From the NCBI GenBank assembly GCA_937937185.1, contig CALDCO010000178.1, positions 1-45,257 on the forward strand: a DNA stretch of 45,257 bases, given 5' to 3'. Positions within the stretch are counted from its first letter, which is position 1. Each line of letters opens with the position of its first letter. The stretch is from an uncultured Flavobacteriaceae bacterium (GTDB lineage Bacteria > Bacteroidota > Bacteroidia > Flavobacteriales > Flavobacteriaceae). Positions 1-11,159 of this stretch are shown piece by piece. A model generated the notes under the pieces. That model did no database searches and had not been told where the DNA came from. It saw nothing but the letters and a program-made list of their open reading frames with translations. A program made the position numbers and the translations under genes.

Positions 1-456
1 GGTAGTACAAGAAAGATAAAGAAGCAAAAAGGAACTGGTACAGCGAGAGCAGGTAGTATTAAATCTCCTATCTTCAAAGGTGGAGGTAGAATTTTTGGTC
101 CTAGACCACGTAACTATTCTTTTAAATTGAATAAGAATTTAAAAAGATTAGCACGTAAATCTGCACTAAGTATTAAGGCTAATGACAAAGCTATTACAGT
201 TGTTGAAGACTTTACTTTTGATACAATTAAAACAAAGAATTTTACTGCAGTTTTAAAGTCTTTAGGACTGGAGGATAAAAAATCTTTATTTGTGTTGGGA
301 GAGTCAAATAAAAATGTATATTTGTCGTCACGCAATTTAAAAAGTTCTGAAGTCATAACTTCCTCAGAATTAAGTACTTATAAAATACTTAATGCTAAGA
401 ATGTTGTGCTTTTAGAAGGTTCTTTGAAAGGAATTGAAACGAATTTAAGTAAATAG
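1..456 (+). CDS. rplD: 50S ribosomal protein L4 (5' truncated by window edge)
   Basis: Frame 1 reads [57 protein letters not shown]..., an L4 signature. The ORF track begins at an internal Met (127). Directly precedes rplW. Confidence 0.95.
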   Translation, partial: GSTRKIKKQKGTGTARAGSIKSPIFKGGGRIFGPRPRNYSFKLNKNLKRLARKSALSIKANDKAITVVEDFTFDTIKTKNFTAVLKSLGLEDKKSLFVLGESNKNVYLSSRNLKSSEVITSSELSTYKILNAKNVVLLEGSLKGIETNLSK

Positions 457-462
457 AAAACA

Positions 463-753
463 ATGAGTATCTTAATTAAACCGATAATCACAGAAAAAGC
501 CACTCTAAATAGTGAGTTAAATAACTGTTTTAGTTTTTTCGTGAATACGAAGGCGAACAAGGTAGAAATTAAAAAAGCAGTAGAAGCTGCTTATGGTGTT
601 TCTGTTGAAAAAGTTCGAACTATAAATGTCCGTCCAGATCGTAGTACTAAGTACACAAAAACTGGTATTCAACATGGTAAAACAAATGCTCGCAAAAAAG
701 CAATTGTACAACTGGCGGAAGGTGAGATAATTGATTTATACACTAACATGTAA
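463..753 (+). CDS. rplW: 50S ribosomal protein L23
   Basis: [18 protein letters not shown]..., S10 operon order. Confidence 0.97.
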   Translation: MSILIKPIITEKATLNSELNNCFSFFVNTKANKVEIKKAVEAAYGVSVEKVRTINVRPDRSTKYTKTGIQHGKTNARKKAIVQLAEGEIIDLYTNM

Positions 754-764
754 TTAAAAGACAA

Positions 765-1589
765 ATGTCAGTAAGAAAATTAAAACCAATCACACCAGGA
801 CAGCGATTTAGAGTTGTAAATGGATTTGACGCCATTACAACTGATAAGCCGGAGAAAAGTTTACTTGCTCCGAAAAAACGTTCAGGTGGTAGAAACAGTC
901 AAGGTCGTATGACGATGCGCTACAAAGGCGGTGGTCATAAGAAAAGGTATCGTATTATCGATTTTAAAAGAAGTAAGACAGGAATCCCTGCAGAAGTAAA
1001 ATCGATTGAGTATGATCCAAACAGAACAGCATTTATCGCTTTACTTAACTATCAAGATGGTGAGAAAGCTTATATTATTGCTCAAAATGGATTAAAAGTT
1101 GGCCAAAAAGTAGTGTCTGGAGATCAAGTAGATCCAGAGATAGGAAATGCAATGAAATTGGCAAATATTCCACTAGGTACTATAATTTCATGTTTAGAAT
1201 TGCGCCCAGGACAAGGTGCTGTGATGGCTCGTAGTGCAGGAGCATTTGCTCAATTAATGGCAAGAGATGGTAAATTTGCAACCATTAAATTACCATCGGG
1301 TGAAACAAGATTGTTATTAGCAGAATGTATGGCGACCATTGGAGTAGTATCTAATTCAGACCACCAATTATTAGTTGGCGGTAAGGCCGGGAGAACAAGA
1401 TGGTTAGGAAGAAGACCAAGAACAAGACCAGTAGTCATGAATCCAGTAGATCACCCAATGGGAGGTGGTGAAGGAAAATCTTCCGGTGGACATCCTCGTT
1501 CTAGAAATGGTATACCAGCTAAAGGTTATAGAACCCGTTCTAAAACAAAAGCAAGTAATAAATATATTGTAGAACGTAGAAAGAAATAA
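765..1589 (+). CDS. rplB: 50S ribosomal protein L2
   Basis: [18 protein letters not shown]...[23 protein letters not shown]. Confidence 0.98.
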   Translation: MSVRKLKPITPGQRFRVVNGFDAITTDKPEKSLLAPKKRSGGRNSQGRMTMRYKGGGHKKRYRIIDFKRSKTGIPAEVKSIEYDPNRTAFIALLNYQDGEKAYIIAQNGLKVGQKVVSGDQVDPEIGNAMKLANIPLGTIISCLELRPGQGAVMARSAGAFAQLMARDGKFATIKLPSGETRLLLAECMATIGVVSNSDHQLLVGGKAGRTRWLGRRPRTRPVVMNPVDHPMGGGEGKSSGGHPRSRNGIPAKGYRTRSKTKASNKYIVERRKK

Positions 1590-1592
1590 AAC

Positions 1593-1871
1593 ATGGCAAG
1601 ATCATTAAAAAAAGGACCTTACGTTCATTATAAATTAGAAAGAAAAGTAGCTGCTAATGTAGAGGCTAATAAAAAAACAGTAATCAAAACTTGGTCTAGA
1701 GCAAGTATGATTACTCCAGATTTTGTTGGGCAAACTATAGCCGTTCACAATGGCCGCCAATTTGTGCCAGTTTATGTAACTGAAAACATGGTTGGGCATA
1801 AATTAGGAGAATTTTCACCAACGCGATCTTTTAGAGGTCATGCAGGTGCTAAAAATAAAGGTAAAAAGTAG
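1593..1871 (+). CDS. rpsS: 30S ribosomal protein S19
   Basis: [11 protein letters not shown]...[17 protein letters not shown]. Confidence 0.98.
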   Translation: MARSLKKGPYVHYKLERKVAANVEANKKTVIKTWSRASMITPDFVGQTIAVHNGRQFVPVYVTENMVGHKLGEFSPTRSFRGHAGAKNKGKK

Positions 1872-1876
1872 TAGCT

Positions 1877-2284
1877 ATGGGAAGTCGTAAAAAACAAATG
1901 GCAGACGCTATTAAGGAAAGTAAAAAACAAATTGCTTTTGCTAAACTTAATAACTGTCCTACATCACCAAGAAAAATGCGTATAGTAGCTGATTTGGTTA
2001 GGGGAGAACGCGTAGAAAAAGCACTTAACATTTTAAAGTTTAATTCAAAAGAAGCTTCAAAACGTTTAGAAACATTGTTAGTCTCTGCAATTGCAAACTG
2101 GCAAGCGAAAAACGAAGAGGCAAGTATCGAAGAAGCTGAACTTTTTGTTAAAGAAATTAGAGTTGACGGAGGATCTATGTTAAAAAGATTACGTCCTGCA
2201 CCTCAAGGCCGTGCACACAGAATAAGAAAACGTTCAAACCATGTTACAATAGTGGTTGGAGCAAACAATAATACACAAAGCTAA
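1877..2284 (+). CDS. rplV: 50S ribosomal protein L22
   Basis: [19 protein letters not shown]...[24 protein letters not shown]. Confidence 0.96.
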   Translation: MGSRKKQMADAIKESKKQIAFAKLNNCPTSPRKMRIVADLVRGERVEKALNILKFNSKEASKRLETLLVSAIANWQAKNEEASIEEAELFVKEIRVDGGSMLKRLRPAPQGRAHRIRKRSNHVTIVVGANNNTQS

Positions 2285-2293
2285 GATAGATAT

Positions 2294-3019
2294 ATGGGAC
2301 AAAAAACAAATCCAATCGGGAATCGCTTAGGAATTATCAGAGGATGGGAATCTAACTGGTATGGAGGAAACGATTATGGTGATAAACTTGCCGAAGACGA
2401 TAAGGTTAGAAAATACGTTCATGCGCGTTTGTCTAAAGCGAGTGTAAGTAGAGTAATTATTGAAAGAACTTTAAAACTTGTAACCGTTACTATCACTACG
2501 GCACGCCCAGGTATCATTATTGGTAAAGGCGGGCAAGAGGTAGACAAGTTAAAAGAAGAGCTTAAAAAAATTACTAGTAAAGAAGTTCAGATTAATATTT
2601 TTGAAATTAAAAGACCTGAACTTGATGCGTTTTTAGTAGGATCAAGTATAGCACGCCAAATAGAAAATAGAATTTCGTACAGGCGAGCTATAAAAATGGC
2701 AATTGCTGCTACGATGCGTATGAATGCTGAAGGAATTAAAATTCAAATTAGTGGTCGTTTAAATGGTGCTGAAATGGCACGTAGCGAGCACTATAAAGAA
2801 GGACGAATTCCTTTATCAACATTTAGAGCCGATATTGATTATGCTTTAGTTGAGGCACATACTACTTATGGTAGATTAGGTGTTAAGGTGTGGATCATGA
2901 AAGGTGAAGTATATGGTAAAAGAGAACTTTCTCCTCTTGTTGGATTATCTAAGAAGCAAGGAAAAGGTGGACGCGGAAGTGGTGGAAATAATAAGAATCA
3001 ATCTCGTCGTAGAAAGTAA
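2294..3019 (+). CDS. rpsC: 30S ribosomal protein S3
   Basis: [27 protein letters not shown] motif GIIIGKGG. Confidence 0.98.
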   Translation: MGQKTNPIGNRLGIIRGWESNWYGGNDYGDKLAEDDKVRKYVHARLSKASVSRVIIERTLKLVTVTITTARPGIIIGKGGQEVDKLKEELKKITSKEVQINIFEIKRPELDAFLVGSSIARQIENRISYRRAIKMAIAATMRMNAEGIKIQISGRLNGAEMARSEHYKEGRIPLSTFRADIDYALVEAHTTYGRLGVKVWIMKGEVYGKRELSPLVGLSKKQGKGGRGSGGNNKNQSRRRK

Positions 3020-3039
3020 TTTTTTAAAGAAAAAGGAAA

Positions 3040-3459
3040 ATGTTACAGCCTAAAAGAACAAAATTTCGTAAACAGCAGAAAGGTCGTATGAAGGGGATCT
3101 CTGGTAGAGGTCACCAACTTTCAAATGGCACTTTCGGGATAAAATCATTAGATTCGAATTTTTTAACTTCGCGTCAAATTGAAGCCGCTCGTATTGCCGC
3201 TACACGTTACATGAAAAGAGAAGGTCAACTTTGGATTAAAATATTTCCAGACAAGCCCATCACAAAGAAACCTCTAGAAGTACGTATGGGTAAAGGTAAA
3301 GGAGCTGTCGAATATTGGGCTGCGGTAGTAAAGCCAGGTAGAATTCTTTTTGAAGTTGGAGGAGTGCCTTTAGCTGTTGCTAAAGAAGCATTACGCCTTG
3401 CGGCACAAAAATTACCTGTAAAAACTAAGTTTATAATTGCTAGAGATTACCAAGCATAA
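3040..3459 (+). CDS. rplP: 50S ribosomal protein L16
   Basis: [19 protein letters not shown]. Confidence 0.98.
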   Translation: MLQPKRTKFRKQQKGRMKGISGRGHQLSNGTFGIKSLDSNFLTSRQIEAARIAATRYMKREGQLWIKIFPDKPITKKPLEVRMGKGKGAVEYWAAVVKPGRILFEVGGVPLAVAKEALRLAAQKLPVKTKFIIARDYQA

Positions 3460-3479
3460 TTTATTTGATATGAAATGAG

Positions 3480-3512
3480 CTAACTTAATATTTCAAAGAA
3501 ATGAGGAGTTAG
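3480..3512 (+). promoter_or_regulatory. Hairpin in the rplP-rpmC spacer (possible RNA regulatory or processing structure)
   Basis: ctaact-taat-atttc-aaa-gaaat-gagg-agttag: outer stem ctaact/agttag and inner stem atttc/gaaat. Confidence 0.35.
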
Positions 3513-3553
3513 TGAATGACATCTGACAAATTTAAAAAAGTAAGAGATTACAG

Positions 3554-3745
3554 ATGAAACAATCAGAGATTAAAGAATTATCAATAGCTGAGTTACAAGA
3601 GAAACTTAGTGAGACAAAGAAGAGTTATTCAGATTTAAAAATGGCTCATGCAGTATCTCCTTTAGAGAACCCAATTCAATTGCGTGCAGCAAGAAGAACA
3701 GTGGCTAGAATTGCTACTGAATTAACTAAAAGAGATTTACAATAA
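3554..3745 (+). CDS. rpmC: 50S ribosomal protein L29
   Basis: MKQSEIKELSIAELQEKLSETK. Confidence 0.96.
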   Translation: MKQSEIKELSIAELQEKLSETKKSYSDLKMAHAVSPLENPIQLRAARRTVARIATELTKRDLQ

Positions 3746-3757
3746 TTCTGCAAAGAC

Positions 3758-4015
3758 ATGGAAAAAAGAAACTTAAGAAAAGAACGTATAGGTGTTGTTA
3801 CTAGTAACAAAATGCAGAAATCAATTGTGGTATCTGAGGTTAAAAAAGTAAAACACCCTATGTATGGTAAATTCGTTTTGAAAACAAAGAAATATGTTGC
3901 TCATGACGAAACAAACGATTGTAACATTGGAGATACAGTAAAGATTATGGAAACAAGACCTTTAAGTAAATCTAAATGTTGGAGATTAGTTGAAATAATT
4001 GAAAGAGCGAAATAA
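3758..4015 (+). CDS. rpsQ: 30S ribosomal protein S17
   Basis: [19 protein letters not shown]. Confidence 0.97.
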   Translation: MEKRNLRKERIGVVTSNKMQKSIVVSEVKKVKHPMYGKFVLKTKKYVAHDETNDCNIGDTVKIMETRPLSKSKCWRLVEIIERAK

Positions 4016-4017
4016 TT

Positions 4018-4386
4018 ATGGTACAACAAGAATCAAGGTTAAGAGTAGCAGATAACACTGGAGCAAAAGAAGTATTAACAATACGTGTTCTAGGTGGTAC
4101 TAAAAGAAGATATGCTTCTGTAGGGGACAAAATAGTGATTACAGTTAAAGATGCAACACCTAATGGAAACATTAAAAAAGGTGCAGTTTCTACAGCGGTT
4201 GTTGTGCGTACCAAAAAAGAAGTAAGACGTCCAGACGGATCTTATATAAGATTCGACGATAATGCTTGCGTTCTTTTAAATCCAACTGGTGAAATGAGAG
4301 GCACTCGTGTTTTTGGACCAGTGGCTAGAGAACTTCGTGATAAACAATTCATGAAAATTGTATCATTGGCACCTGAAGTGCTTTAA
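4018..4386 (+). CDS. rplN: 50S ribosomal protein L14
   Basis: [27 protein letters not shown]. Confidence 0.98.
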   Translation: MVQQESRLRVADNTGAKEVLTIRVLGGTKRRYASVGDKIVITVKDATPNGNIKKGAVSTAVVVRTKKEVRRPDGSYIRFDDNACVLLNPTGEMRGTRVFGPVARELRDKQFMKIVSLAPEVL

Positions 4387-4398
4387 TGAATTAGTAAG

Positions 4399-4710
4399 AT
4401 GACAAAGTTTAAAATTAAATCAGGAGATACTGTAAGAGTAATAGCTGGAGATCACAAAGGATTAGAAGGTAAAATATTAAAGGTATTAACCGATAAGAAT
4501 AAAGCGATCGTTGAGGGTGTAAACATGGTTAAGAAACATACAAAACCAAGTGCACAGAGTCCTCAGGGCGGTATCGTAGAAAAAGAAGCGCCAATTCAAA
4601 TGTCTAATCTTTCTTTGTTAACCGCTAAAGGGGAAACAACAAGAGTAGGGTACAGAATGGAAGGCGATAAGAAAGTAAGATTTTCAAAAAAATCTAATGA
4701 AGTAATATAG
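4399..4710 (+). CDS. rplX: 50S ribosomal protein L24
   Basis: KOW motif [23 protein letters not shown]. Confidence 0.97.
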   Translation: MTKFKIKSGDTVRVIAGDHKGLEGKILKVLTDKNKAIVEGVNMVKKHTKPSAQSPQGGIVEKEAPIQMSNLSLLTAKGETTRVGYRMEGDKKVRFSKKSNEVI

Positions 4711-4712
4711 TT

Positions 4713-5264
4713 ATGGCATATTCACCTAGACTTAAAGAAGAGTATAAAAGCAAAGTAATTGCAGCTCTTACAGAAGAATTTGGTTATAAAAATGTAATGC
4801 AGGTCCCTAAACTTGAAAAGATCGTTGTATCTAAAGGAGTTGGTGCTGCTGTTGCAGATAAAAAGTTAATAGACTATGCAGTAGACGAATTAACTACGAT
4901 AACAGGACAAAAGGCGATAGCAACACTATCTAAAAAAGATGTTGCCTCCTTTAAATTACGTAAAGGCATGCCAATAGGCACTAAGGTTACGTTAAGAGGC
5001 GAAAGAATGTACGAGTTTTTAGATCGTCTTATCACAACTGCTTTGCCTCGCGTAAGAGATTTTAATGGAATTAAAGCAAAAGGTTTTGATGGAAGAGGTA
5101 ACTATAATTTAGGCGTTACTGAGCAAATTATCTTTCCAGAGATAGATATCGATAAAATTAATAAAATCTCAGGAATGGATATTACCTTTGTAACCTCTGC
5201 TAAAACAGATAAAGAAGCAAAATCATTATTAACCGAATTAGGATTACCTTTTCAAAAAAACTAA
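4713..5264 (+). CDS. rplE: 50S ribosomal protein L5
   Basis: [15 protein letters not shown]...[21 protein letters not shown]. Confidence 0.97.
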   Translation: MAYSPRLKEEYKSKVIAALTEEFGYKNVMQVPKLEKIVVSKGVGAAVADKKLIDYAVDELTTITGQKAIATLSKKDVASFKLRKGMPIGTKVTLRGERMYEFLDRLITTALPRVRDFNGIKAKGFDGRGNYNLGVTEQIIFPEIDIDKINKISGMDITFVTSAKTDKEAKSLLTELGLPFQKN

Positions 5265-5267
5265 GTT

Positions 5268-5537
5268 ATGGCTAAAGAATCAATGAAAGCCCGCGAGGTG
5301 AAAAGAGCTAAAACAGTAGCTAAATATGCTGAAAAAAGAAAGGCTTTAAAAGAAGCTGGAGATTACGAGGCATTACAAAAGCTACCAAAAAACGCATCAC
5401 CAGTGCGCATGCACAATCGTTGCAAACTAACGGGAAGACCTAAAGGGTATATGCGTAATTTTGGTATTTCTCGTGTGACGTTTAGAGAAATGGCAAATAA
5501 AGGCTTAATACCTGGTGTTAAAAAAGCGAGTTGGTAA
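5268..5537 (+). CDS. rpsN: 30S ribosomal protein S14
   Basis: [17 protein letters not shown]...[27 protein letters not shown]. Confidence 0.97.
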   Translation: MAKESMKAREVKRAKTVAKYAEKRKALKEAGDYEALQKLPKNASPVRMHNRCKLTGRPKGYMRNFGISRVTFREMANKGLIPGVKKASW

Positions 5538-5608
5538 AATTATAAATTGGTCTAAGGTTCGGTTACATTATATGTGAAATCGAAAACCAAGTCCGCAAAT
5601 TAATAGAT

Positions 5609-6007
5609 ATGTATACAGATCCAATTGCAGATTATTTAACTCGTATTAGAAACGCAGTGCGTGCTAATCATAGAGTTGTAGAAATACCTGCATCAAATTT
5701 AAAAAAGAACATCACAAAAATATTATTCGATCAAGGATATATTTTAAGTTATAAGTTCGATGACTCAACTGTTCAAGGCACTATTAAAATAGCGCTGAAG
5801 TACAATAAAGAAACTAAAGAACCAGTAATTCACAAGATTCAAAGAATAAGTAAGCCTGGTTTACGTAAATATTCTAATTCTAAAGAATTACCTAGAATTC
5901 TTAATGGTCTTGGAATTGCTATTGTTTCAACCTCTCATGGTGTCATGACTGGCAAACAAGCGCAAAGAGAAAATGTGGGTGGCGAAGTTTTATGTTACGT
6001 TTACTAA
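5609..6007 (+). CDS. rpsH: 30S ribosomal protein S8
   Basis: MYTDPIADYLTRIRNAVRANH. Confidence 0.97.
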   Translation: MYTDPIADYLTRIRNAVRANHRVVEIPASNLKKNITKILFDQGYILSYKFDDSTVQGTIKIALKYNKETKEPVIHKIQRISKPGLRKYSNSKELPRILNGLGIAIVSTSHGVMTGKQAQRENVGGEVLCYVY

Positions 6008-6025
6008 TCAAAAAGGGAGAAAGAG

Positions 6026-6568
6026 ATGTCAAGAATAGGAAATAACCCAGTTGCAATTCCAGAAGGAGTTACAGTAGAAGTAAAAGATAACATTATTACA
6101 GTAAAAGGTAAAAAGGGTGAGCTGTCTCAGCCTTACGATACTGTTGAAGTTAAAGTTGAAGATGCTAATGTGTTAGTGACGCGCTCATCTGAAAACAAAG
6201 AAAGTAAAGCCAAGCATGGTTTATACAGATCATTAGTAAACAACATGATTAATGGTGTTTCTAAGGGATGGACCAAAGAGCTTGAGCTTGTAGGAGTAGG
6301 GTATAGAGCCAGTAACCAAGGAAATAGATTAGAATTAGCATTAGGTTTCTCTCACAACATCGTGATGAGTATTGCACCTGAAGTAAAAGTCGAAACGGTT
6401 TCAGATAAAGGTAAAAACCCTATCATTAAGTTAACCTCACACGACAAACAACTTGTAGGGCAAGTCGCTGCGAAAATACGTGGCTTTAGAAGACCAGAAC
6501 CTTACAAAGGAAAAGGAATTAAGTTTGTTGGTGAAGAAATAAGAAGAAAAGCAGGTAAATCAGCTTAA
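6026..6568 (+). CDS. rplF: 50S ribosomal protein L6
   Basis: [19 protein letters not shown]...[13 protein letters not shown]. Confidence 0.97.
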   Translation: MSRIGNNPVAIPEGVTVEVKDNIITVKGKKGELSQPYDTVEVKVEDANVLVTRSSENKESKAKHGLYRSLVNNMINGVSKGWTKELELVGVGYRASNQGNRLELALGFSHNIVMSIAPEVKVETVSDKGKNPIIKLTSHDKQLVGQVAAKIRGFRRPEPYKGKGIKFVGEEIRRKAGKSA

Positions 6569-6578
6569 TAAGTTAGTT

Positions 6579-6935
6579 ATGGCGTTAACAAAGAACCAAA
6601 GAAGAAAAAGAATTAAAAGCAGAATTCGCAAGGTTGTTTCTGGAACAGAAGCAAGACCAAGGCTAACTGTTTTTAGAAGTAATAAAGAAATTTATGCTCA
6701 AGTAGTAGATGATGTTACGGGTAAAACTTTAGCAGCAGCCTCTTCTAGAGATAAAGAGATTAGTTCTGCAAAAGGAAATAAATCAGAAGTAGCGACATTA
6801 GTAGGTAAATCTATTGGAGATAGAGCCCTTAAAGCAGGTGTGAAAATGATTGCTTTTGATAGAGGCGGTTATTTATATCACGGTAGAGTAAAATCGTTAG
6901 CTGAAGGAGCTAGAGAAGCAGGACTTAAATTCTAA
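6579..6935 (+). CDS. rplR: 50S ribosomal protein L18
   Basis: [17 protein letters not shown]...[26 protein letters not shown]. Confidence 0.97.
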   Translation: MALTKNQRRKRIKSRIRKVVSGTEARPRLTVFRSNKEIYAQVVDDVTGKTLAAASSRDKEISSAKGNKSEVATLVGKSIGDRALKAGVKMIAFDRGGYLYHGRVKSLAEGAREAGLKF

Positions 6936-6941
6936 GAAATT

Positions 6942-7466
6942 ATGTATCAAAAATACAAAAGCGCAGAGTTAGTAAAACCAAGTGGATTAGATCTTAAAGA
7001 TCGTTTAGTTGGTGTTCAAAGAGTTACTAAAGTAACAAAAGGAGGAAGAGCATTTGGTTTTTCTGCAATCGTAGTGGTTGGAGATGAAGCTGGTGTTGTA
7101 GGACATGGTTTAGGAAAATCTAAAGATGTGGCCAGTGCAATAGCAAAGGCCATTGAAGATGCAAAAAAGAACCTGGTACGAATTCCTATAATTAAAGGAA
7201 CATTACCTCATGAACAAAAAGGAAAATACGGAGGAGCAAGAGTAAATATTATTCCTGCAGCTCCTGGTACAGGAGTTATTGCTGGTGGTGCTGTAAGAAC
7301 AGTATTAGAAGCAGTAGGAGTACACGATGTACTTTCTAAATCTCAAGGATCTTCAAACCCTCACAATGTTGTTAAAGCAACCTTTGATGCATTATTGCAG
7401 CTAAGAAGTGCGCAAACAATAGCTGGTGAGAGAGGAATTTCTCTTGAAAAAGTTTTTAACGGTTAA
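6942..7466 (+). CDS. rpsE: 30S ribosomal protein S5
   Basis: [31 protein letters not shown]. Confidence 0.97.
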   Translation: MYQKYKSAELVKPSGLDLKDRLVGVQRVTKVTKGGRAFGFSAIVVVGDEAGVVGHGLGKSKDVASAIAKAIEDAKKNLVRIPIIKGTLPHEQKGKYGGARVNIIPAAPGTGVIAGGAVRTVLEAVGVHDVLSKSQGSSNPHNVVKATFDALLQLRSAQTIAGERGISLEKVFNG

Positions 7467-7571
7467 ATTTAAGAGATTAGGCTATAGTTATACGAAGGCG
7501 GTAAATTATTTTAAATACTAATTTGCTTTTAAAACTCTAAGGACTAAGACTAAACACTGAAAACTAAAAAA

Positions 7572-7751
7572 ATGGCAAAGATAAAAGTAACGAAAGTTAA
7601 AAGCGCGATTAATCGTACTAAAAGACAAAAGCTAACTTTATTAGCATTGGGTCTAAAAAAGATTGGTCAAACAGTAGAACACGAAAACACTCCTAATATT
7701 TTAGGAATGGTTAGAAAAGTAAATCACTTAGTTTCTGTAGAAGAAGCTTAA
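7572..7751 (+). CDS. rpmD: 50S ribosomal protein L30 (not in supplied ORF track)
   Basis: Translated by hand: MAKIKVTKVKSAINRTKRQKLTLLALGLKKIGQTVEHENTPNILGMVRKVNHLVSVEEA*. Lies between rpsE and rplO as expected. Confidence 0.95.
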   Translation: MAKIKVTKVKSAINRTKRQKLTLLALGLKKIGQTVEHENTPNILGMVRKVNHLVSVEEA

Positions 7752-7768
7752 TAATATAATACTGAAAA

Positions 7769-8221
7769 ATGGATTTAAGTAATTTAAAACCCGCAGAAGG
7801 TTCAGTTAAAAACCAAGGTAAAAGAGTAGGTAGGGGGCAAGGTTCTGGTAAAGGAGGCACGGCAACACGTGGCCACAAAGGGGCAAAGTCTCGTTCTGGT
7901 TATTCTAAGAAAATTGGTTTTGAAGGAGGGCAAATGCCACTTCAAAGACGTGTGCCTAAGTTTGGCTTTACAAACATTAACCGTAAAGAATACCAAGGTA
8001 TTAACTTGGATACTATTCAAAAACTGGTTGATGAAAAGAAAATTAAAGATACTCTAGATTTAGAAACAATAATCACCTTAGGTTTAGCTGGCAAAAATGA
8101 GTTAGTTAAAATACTTGGAAGAGGAGAATTGAAATCTAAATTAAACATTACAGCTCATAAATATACTGCTACTGCAAAGTCTGCTATTGAGGCTGCAGGA
8201 GGAGAAGCTGGAACTTTATAA
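7769..8221 (+). CDS. rplO: 50S ribosomal protein L15
   Basis: MDLSNLKPAEGSVKNQGKRVGRGQGSGKGGTATRGHKG. Confidence 0.97.
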   Translation: MDLSNLKPAEGSVKNQGKRVGRGQGSGKGGTATRGHKGAKSRSGYSKKIGFEGGQMPLQRRVPKFGFTNINRKEYQGINLDTIQKLVDEKKIKDTLDLETIITLGLAGKNELVKILGRGELKSKLNITAHKYTATAKSAIEAAGGEAGTL

Positions 8222-8236
8222 GACGATACGAAGCAC

Positions 8237-9580
8237 ATGAAATTTATAGAAACCTTAAAAAATGTTTGGAAAATAGAGGAGTTAAGAAACAGAATTCTTG
8301 TTGCCCTTAGCTTACTTTTAGTTTACCGTTTTGGTGCTCAGGTAGTATTACCGGGTATTGATGCGGCTCAGCTTGGAGATTTGCAAAATAATGCAGAAGG
8401 GGGAATTTTGGGATTATTAAATGCGTTTACAGGAGGTGCATTTGCTAACGCCTCAGTATTTGCATTAGGCATTATGCCGTATATCTCTGCTTCTATTGTA
8501 GTGCAATTAATGGGAATAGCCATTCCTTATTTACAAAAACTACAAAAAGAAGGGGCTAGTGGCCAAAAGAAAATTACTCAAATTACGCGATGGTTAACCA
8601 TTGGTATTTGTTTAGTTCAGGCACCTGGATACTTAGCGAGTTTGCCTAGTTTAGGGATTCCGCAATCTGCTTTCTTATTAGGGAATGGTGGATTATTCTA
8701 TTTTTCATCAGTAATCATATTAGTAACAGGTTGTGTTTTTGCTATGTGGTTAGGAGAAAAAATCACAGACAAAGGTATTGGTAATGGTATTTCATTGTTA
8801 ATTATGGTAGGTATTATTGCGACCATGCCTCAAGCATTCATACAAAATGTTGCTTCAAGAATGGAAGGTAACAAAGTGATGTTAATCCTTTTTGAAGTAG
8901 TGATCTGGTTTGGTATTATTTTAGCGTCTGTCATGTTAGTTATGGCCGTAAGAAGAATTGCAGTGCAATATGCGCGTCGTTCGGCTACTGGTGGGTACGA
9001 AAAAAATGTATTTGGATCTCGACAATATATCCCTTTAAAATTAAATGCCTCTGGAGTGATGCCAATTATCTTTGCTCAAGCAATTATGTTTGTTCCTGGT
9101 CTAATTGGGAAAGCTTCTTTTTTAGAGAATACAACTGCAGGCCAGTGGTTACAGGCTAATTTTCAAGACATGTTTGGTTTATGGTATAATATCGTATTTG
9201 GGTTGTTAATTATCATATTTACCTATTTCTATACTGCGATTACTGTACCTACAAATAAAATGGCAGATGATTTAAAACGAAGTGGAGGGTTTATACCAGG
9301 GATTCGTCCTGGTTCAGAAACCTCAGAATACCTAGATAAAATCATGTCGCAAATAACATTACCAGGTTCTATATTCTTAGCACTCATTGCTGTGTTCCCA
9401 GCATTTGTAGTTAAGCTTTTAGATGTACAACAAGGCTGGGCATTGTTTTTTGGTGGAACTTCACTGTTAATTATGGTTGGAGTTGCCATTGATACGATGC
9501 AACAAGTAAATTCTTATTTGTTAAATAGACATTATGATGGCTTAATGAAAACAGGTAAAAATAGAAAAGCTGTCGCTTAA
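8237..9580 (+). CDS. secY: Preprotein translocase subunit SecY
   Basis: Multi-TM protein, spc operon position, RILVALSLLLVYRFGAQVVLPGID. Confidence 0.98.
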   Translation: MKFIETLKNVWKIEELRNRILVALSLLLVYRFGAQVVLPGIDAAQLGDLQNNAEGGILGLLNAFTGGAFANASVFALGIMPYISASIVVQLMGIAIPYLQKLQKEGASGQKKITQITRWLTIGICLVQAPGYLASLPSLGIPQSAFLLGNGGLFYFSSVIILVTGCVFAMWLGEKITDKGIGNGISLLIMVGIIATMPQAFIQNVASRMEGNKVMLILFEVVIWFGIILASVMLVMAVRRIAVQYARRSATGGYEKNVFGSRQYIPLKLNASGVMPIIFAQAIMFVPGLIGKASFLENTTAGQWLQANFQDMFGLWYNIVFGLLIIIFTYFYTAITVPTNKMADDLKRSGGFIPGIRPGSETSEYLDKIMSQITLPGSIFLALIAVFPAFVVKLLDVQQGWALFFGGTSLLIMVGVAIDTMQQVNSYLLNRHYDGLMKTGKNRKAVA

Positions 9581-9679
9581 ATTTAGACTATAGAGAATGG
9601 TCTTTAGACATTAGAAAAATAAAAATAGAATACCAAGTTAAGTTCTAATAACTATAGACTAAGAACTAAACACTAAAAT

Positions 9680-9895
9680 ATGGCAAAACAAGCAGCAATA
9701 GAACAAGACGGGACGATAATAGAGGCATTATCAAATGCGATGTTTCGTGTCGAATTAGAAAATGGTCACATAGTGACGGCACACATCTCTGGTAAAATGA
9801 GAATGCATTATATTAAACTTTTACCTGGAGATAAAGTAAAATTAGAAATGAGTCCTTACGATTTATCAAAGGCTCGAATAACTTATAGATACTAA
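9680..9895 (+). CDS. infA: Translation initiation factor IF-1
   Basis: [45 protein letters not shown]. Confidence 0.97.
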   Translation: MAKQAAIEQDGTIIEALSNAMFRVELENGHIVTAHISGKMRMHYIKLLPGDKVKLEMSPYDLSKARITYRY

Positions 9896-9899
9896 TACG

Positions 9900-10016
9900 A
9901 TGAAGGTAAGAGCATCAGTAAAAAAGAGAAGTGCAGATTGTAAAATTGTACGAAGAAAAGGTAGACTTTACGTCATTAATAAAAAGAATCCTAGATTCAA
10001 ACAAAGACAAGGATAA
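9900..10016 (+). CDS. rpmJ: 50S ribosomal protein L36 (not in supplied ORF track)
   Basis: Translated by hand: [38 protein letters not shown]. Confidence 0.96.
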   Translation: MKVRASVKKRSADCKIVRRKGRLYVINKKNPRFKQRQG

Positions 10017-10121
10017 ACTAAGACATGAGTCATTAGAGTTTAGACGTTAGATGAATCTGATTGAAATAGAAATGTTTAGGATTCTAACAACTAAAAACTA
10101 ACAACTAGAAACTAAAAAAAT

Positions 10122-10496
10122 ATGGCAAGAATTGCAGGTGTAGACATACCAAAACAAAAAAGAGGAGTAATTTCTTTAACCTATATCTACGGGATAGGTA
10201 GAAGTAGAGCAAAAGAAATTTTAGATTCAGCTAAAGTTGACGAAAGCATTAAAGTACAAGATTGGACAGATGATCAAATCGGAGCGATACGTGAAGCTGT
10301 AGGAACATATACTATCGAAGGAGAACTTCGTTCTGAAACACAATTAAACATTAAACGATTAATGGATATTGGCTGTTACAGAGGTATTCGTCACAGAGTA
10401 GGTCTTCCTCTAAGAGGGCAGCGCACTAAAAACAACTCTAGAACTAGAAAAGGAAGAAGAAAAACAGTTGCTAATAAAAAGAAAGCAACTAAATAA
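10122..10496 (+). CDS. rpsM: 30S ribosomal protein S13
   Basis: [26 protein letters not shown]. Confidence 0.98.
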   Translation: MARIAGVDIPKQKRGVISLTYIYGIGRSRAKEILDSAKVDESIKVQDWTDDQIGAIREAVGTYTIEGELRSETQLNIKRLMDIGCYRGIRHRVGLPLRGQRTKNNSRTRKGRRKTVANKKKATK

Positions 10497-10604
10497 TTAT
10501 TAAATATTAGTCTTTGGTATTTAGACGTTGGAAGGAATCTGTTTGAAATTATAAAAGGTTTAGGATTCTAACGACTAACGACTACAAACTAAAAACTTAG
10601 AAAC

Positions 10605-10988
10605 ATGGCAAAAACAAGTACTAAAAAGCGTAAAGTTATAGTAGATTCTATAGGAGAAGCTCACGTTACTGCGTCTTTCAATAACATTATTATCTCTCTT
10701 ACCAATAAAAAAGGCGATGTTATATCATGGTCTTCTGCAGGTAAAATGGGATTTAGAGGCTCTAAGAAGAACACGCCTTATGCAGCGCAATTGGCAGCAG
10801 AAGATGCTTCAGGAGTGGCTAAAGAAGCAGGATTGAAAAAAGTAAAAGTATACGTTAAAGGACCTGGCAATGGTAGAGAGTCGGCGATCCGTTCAATACA
10901 CAATTCAGGCATTGAAGTCACTGAAATTATTGATGTGACACCACTACCTCACAATGGGTGTCGCCCTCCTAAACGTAGAAGAGTTTAA
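10605..10988 (+). CDS. rpsK: 30S ribosomal protein S11
   Basis: [46 protein letters not shown]. Confidence 0.98.
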   Translation: MAKTSTKKRKVIVDSIGEAHVTASFNNIIISLTNKKGDVISWSSAGKMGFRGSKKNTPYAAQLAAEDASGVAKEAGLKKVKVYVKGPGNGRESAIRSIHNSGIEVTEIIDVTPLPHNGCRPPKRRRV

Positions 10989-11031
10989 GACACTCATTTA
11001 ATAAAAATTAATGTCGGCTGTATATATAGAG

Positions 11032-11058
11032 TTGATGTTAATTTTTTGTGTAAATTTG
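11032..11058 (+). promoter_or_regulatory. Putative Bacteroidota-type promoter upstream of rpsD
   Basis: TTG (11032-11034) then TAAATTTG (11051-11058), matching the TAnnTTTG -7 consensus known for Bacteroidetes sigma-ABfr; spacing ~16 nt. Confidence 0.45.
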
Positions 11059-11159
11059 CACACTAAAAAATAATTAACAAGTATCAAAGAGAGATTCGCG
11101 ATTATCGAAGGATAAGATTAAGACCTTAATTCATAATTACTCTCAAAAAACAATTTAAA

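Noticed and set aside
114-356. Minus-strand ORF opposite rplD; similarly 378-560, 517-711, 1250-1438, 1849-2031, 3972-4214, 7802-8020, 9229-9489, 11118-11312
   Set aside because: All antisense to ribosomal protein genes or secY, low-complexity translations, no support.
7869-8057. Plus-strand out-of-frame ORF inside rplO
   Set aside because: Overlaps a confident L15 gene in another frame.
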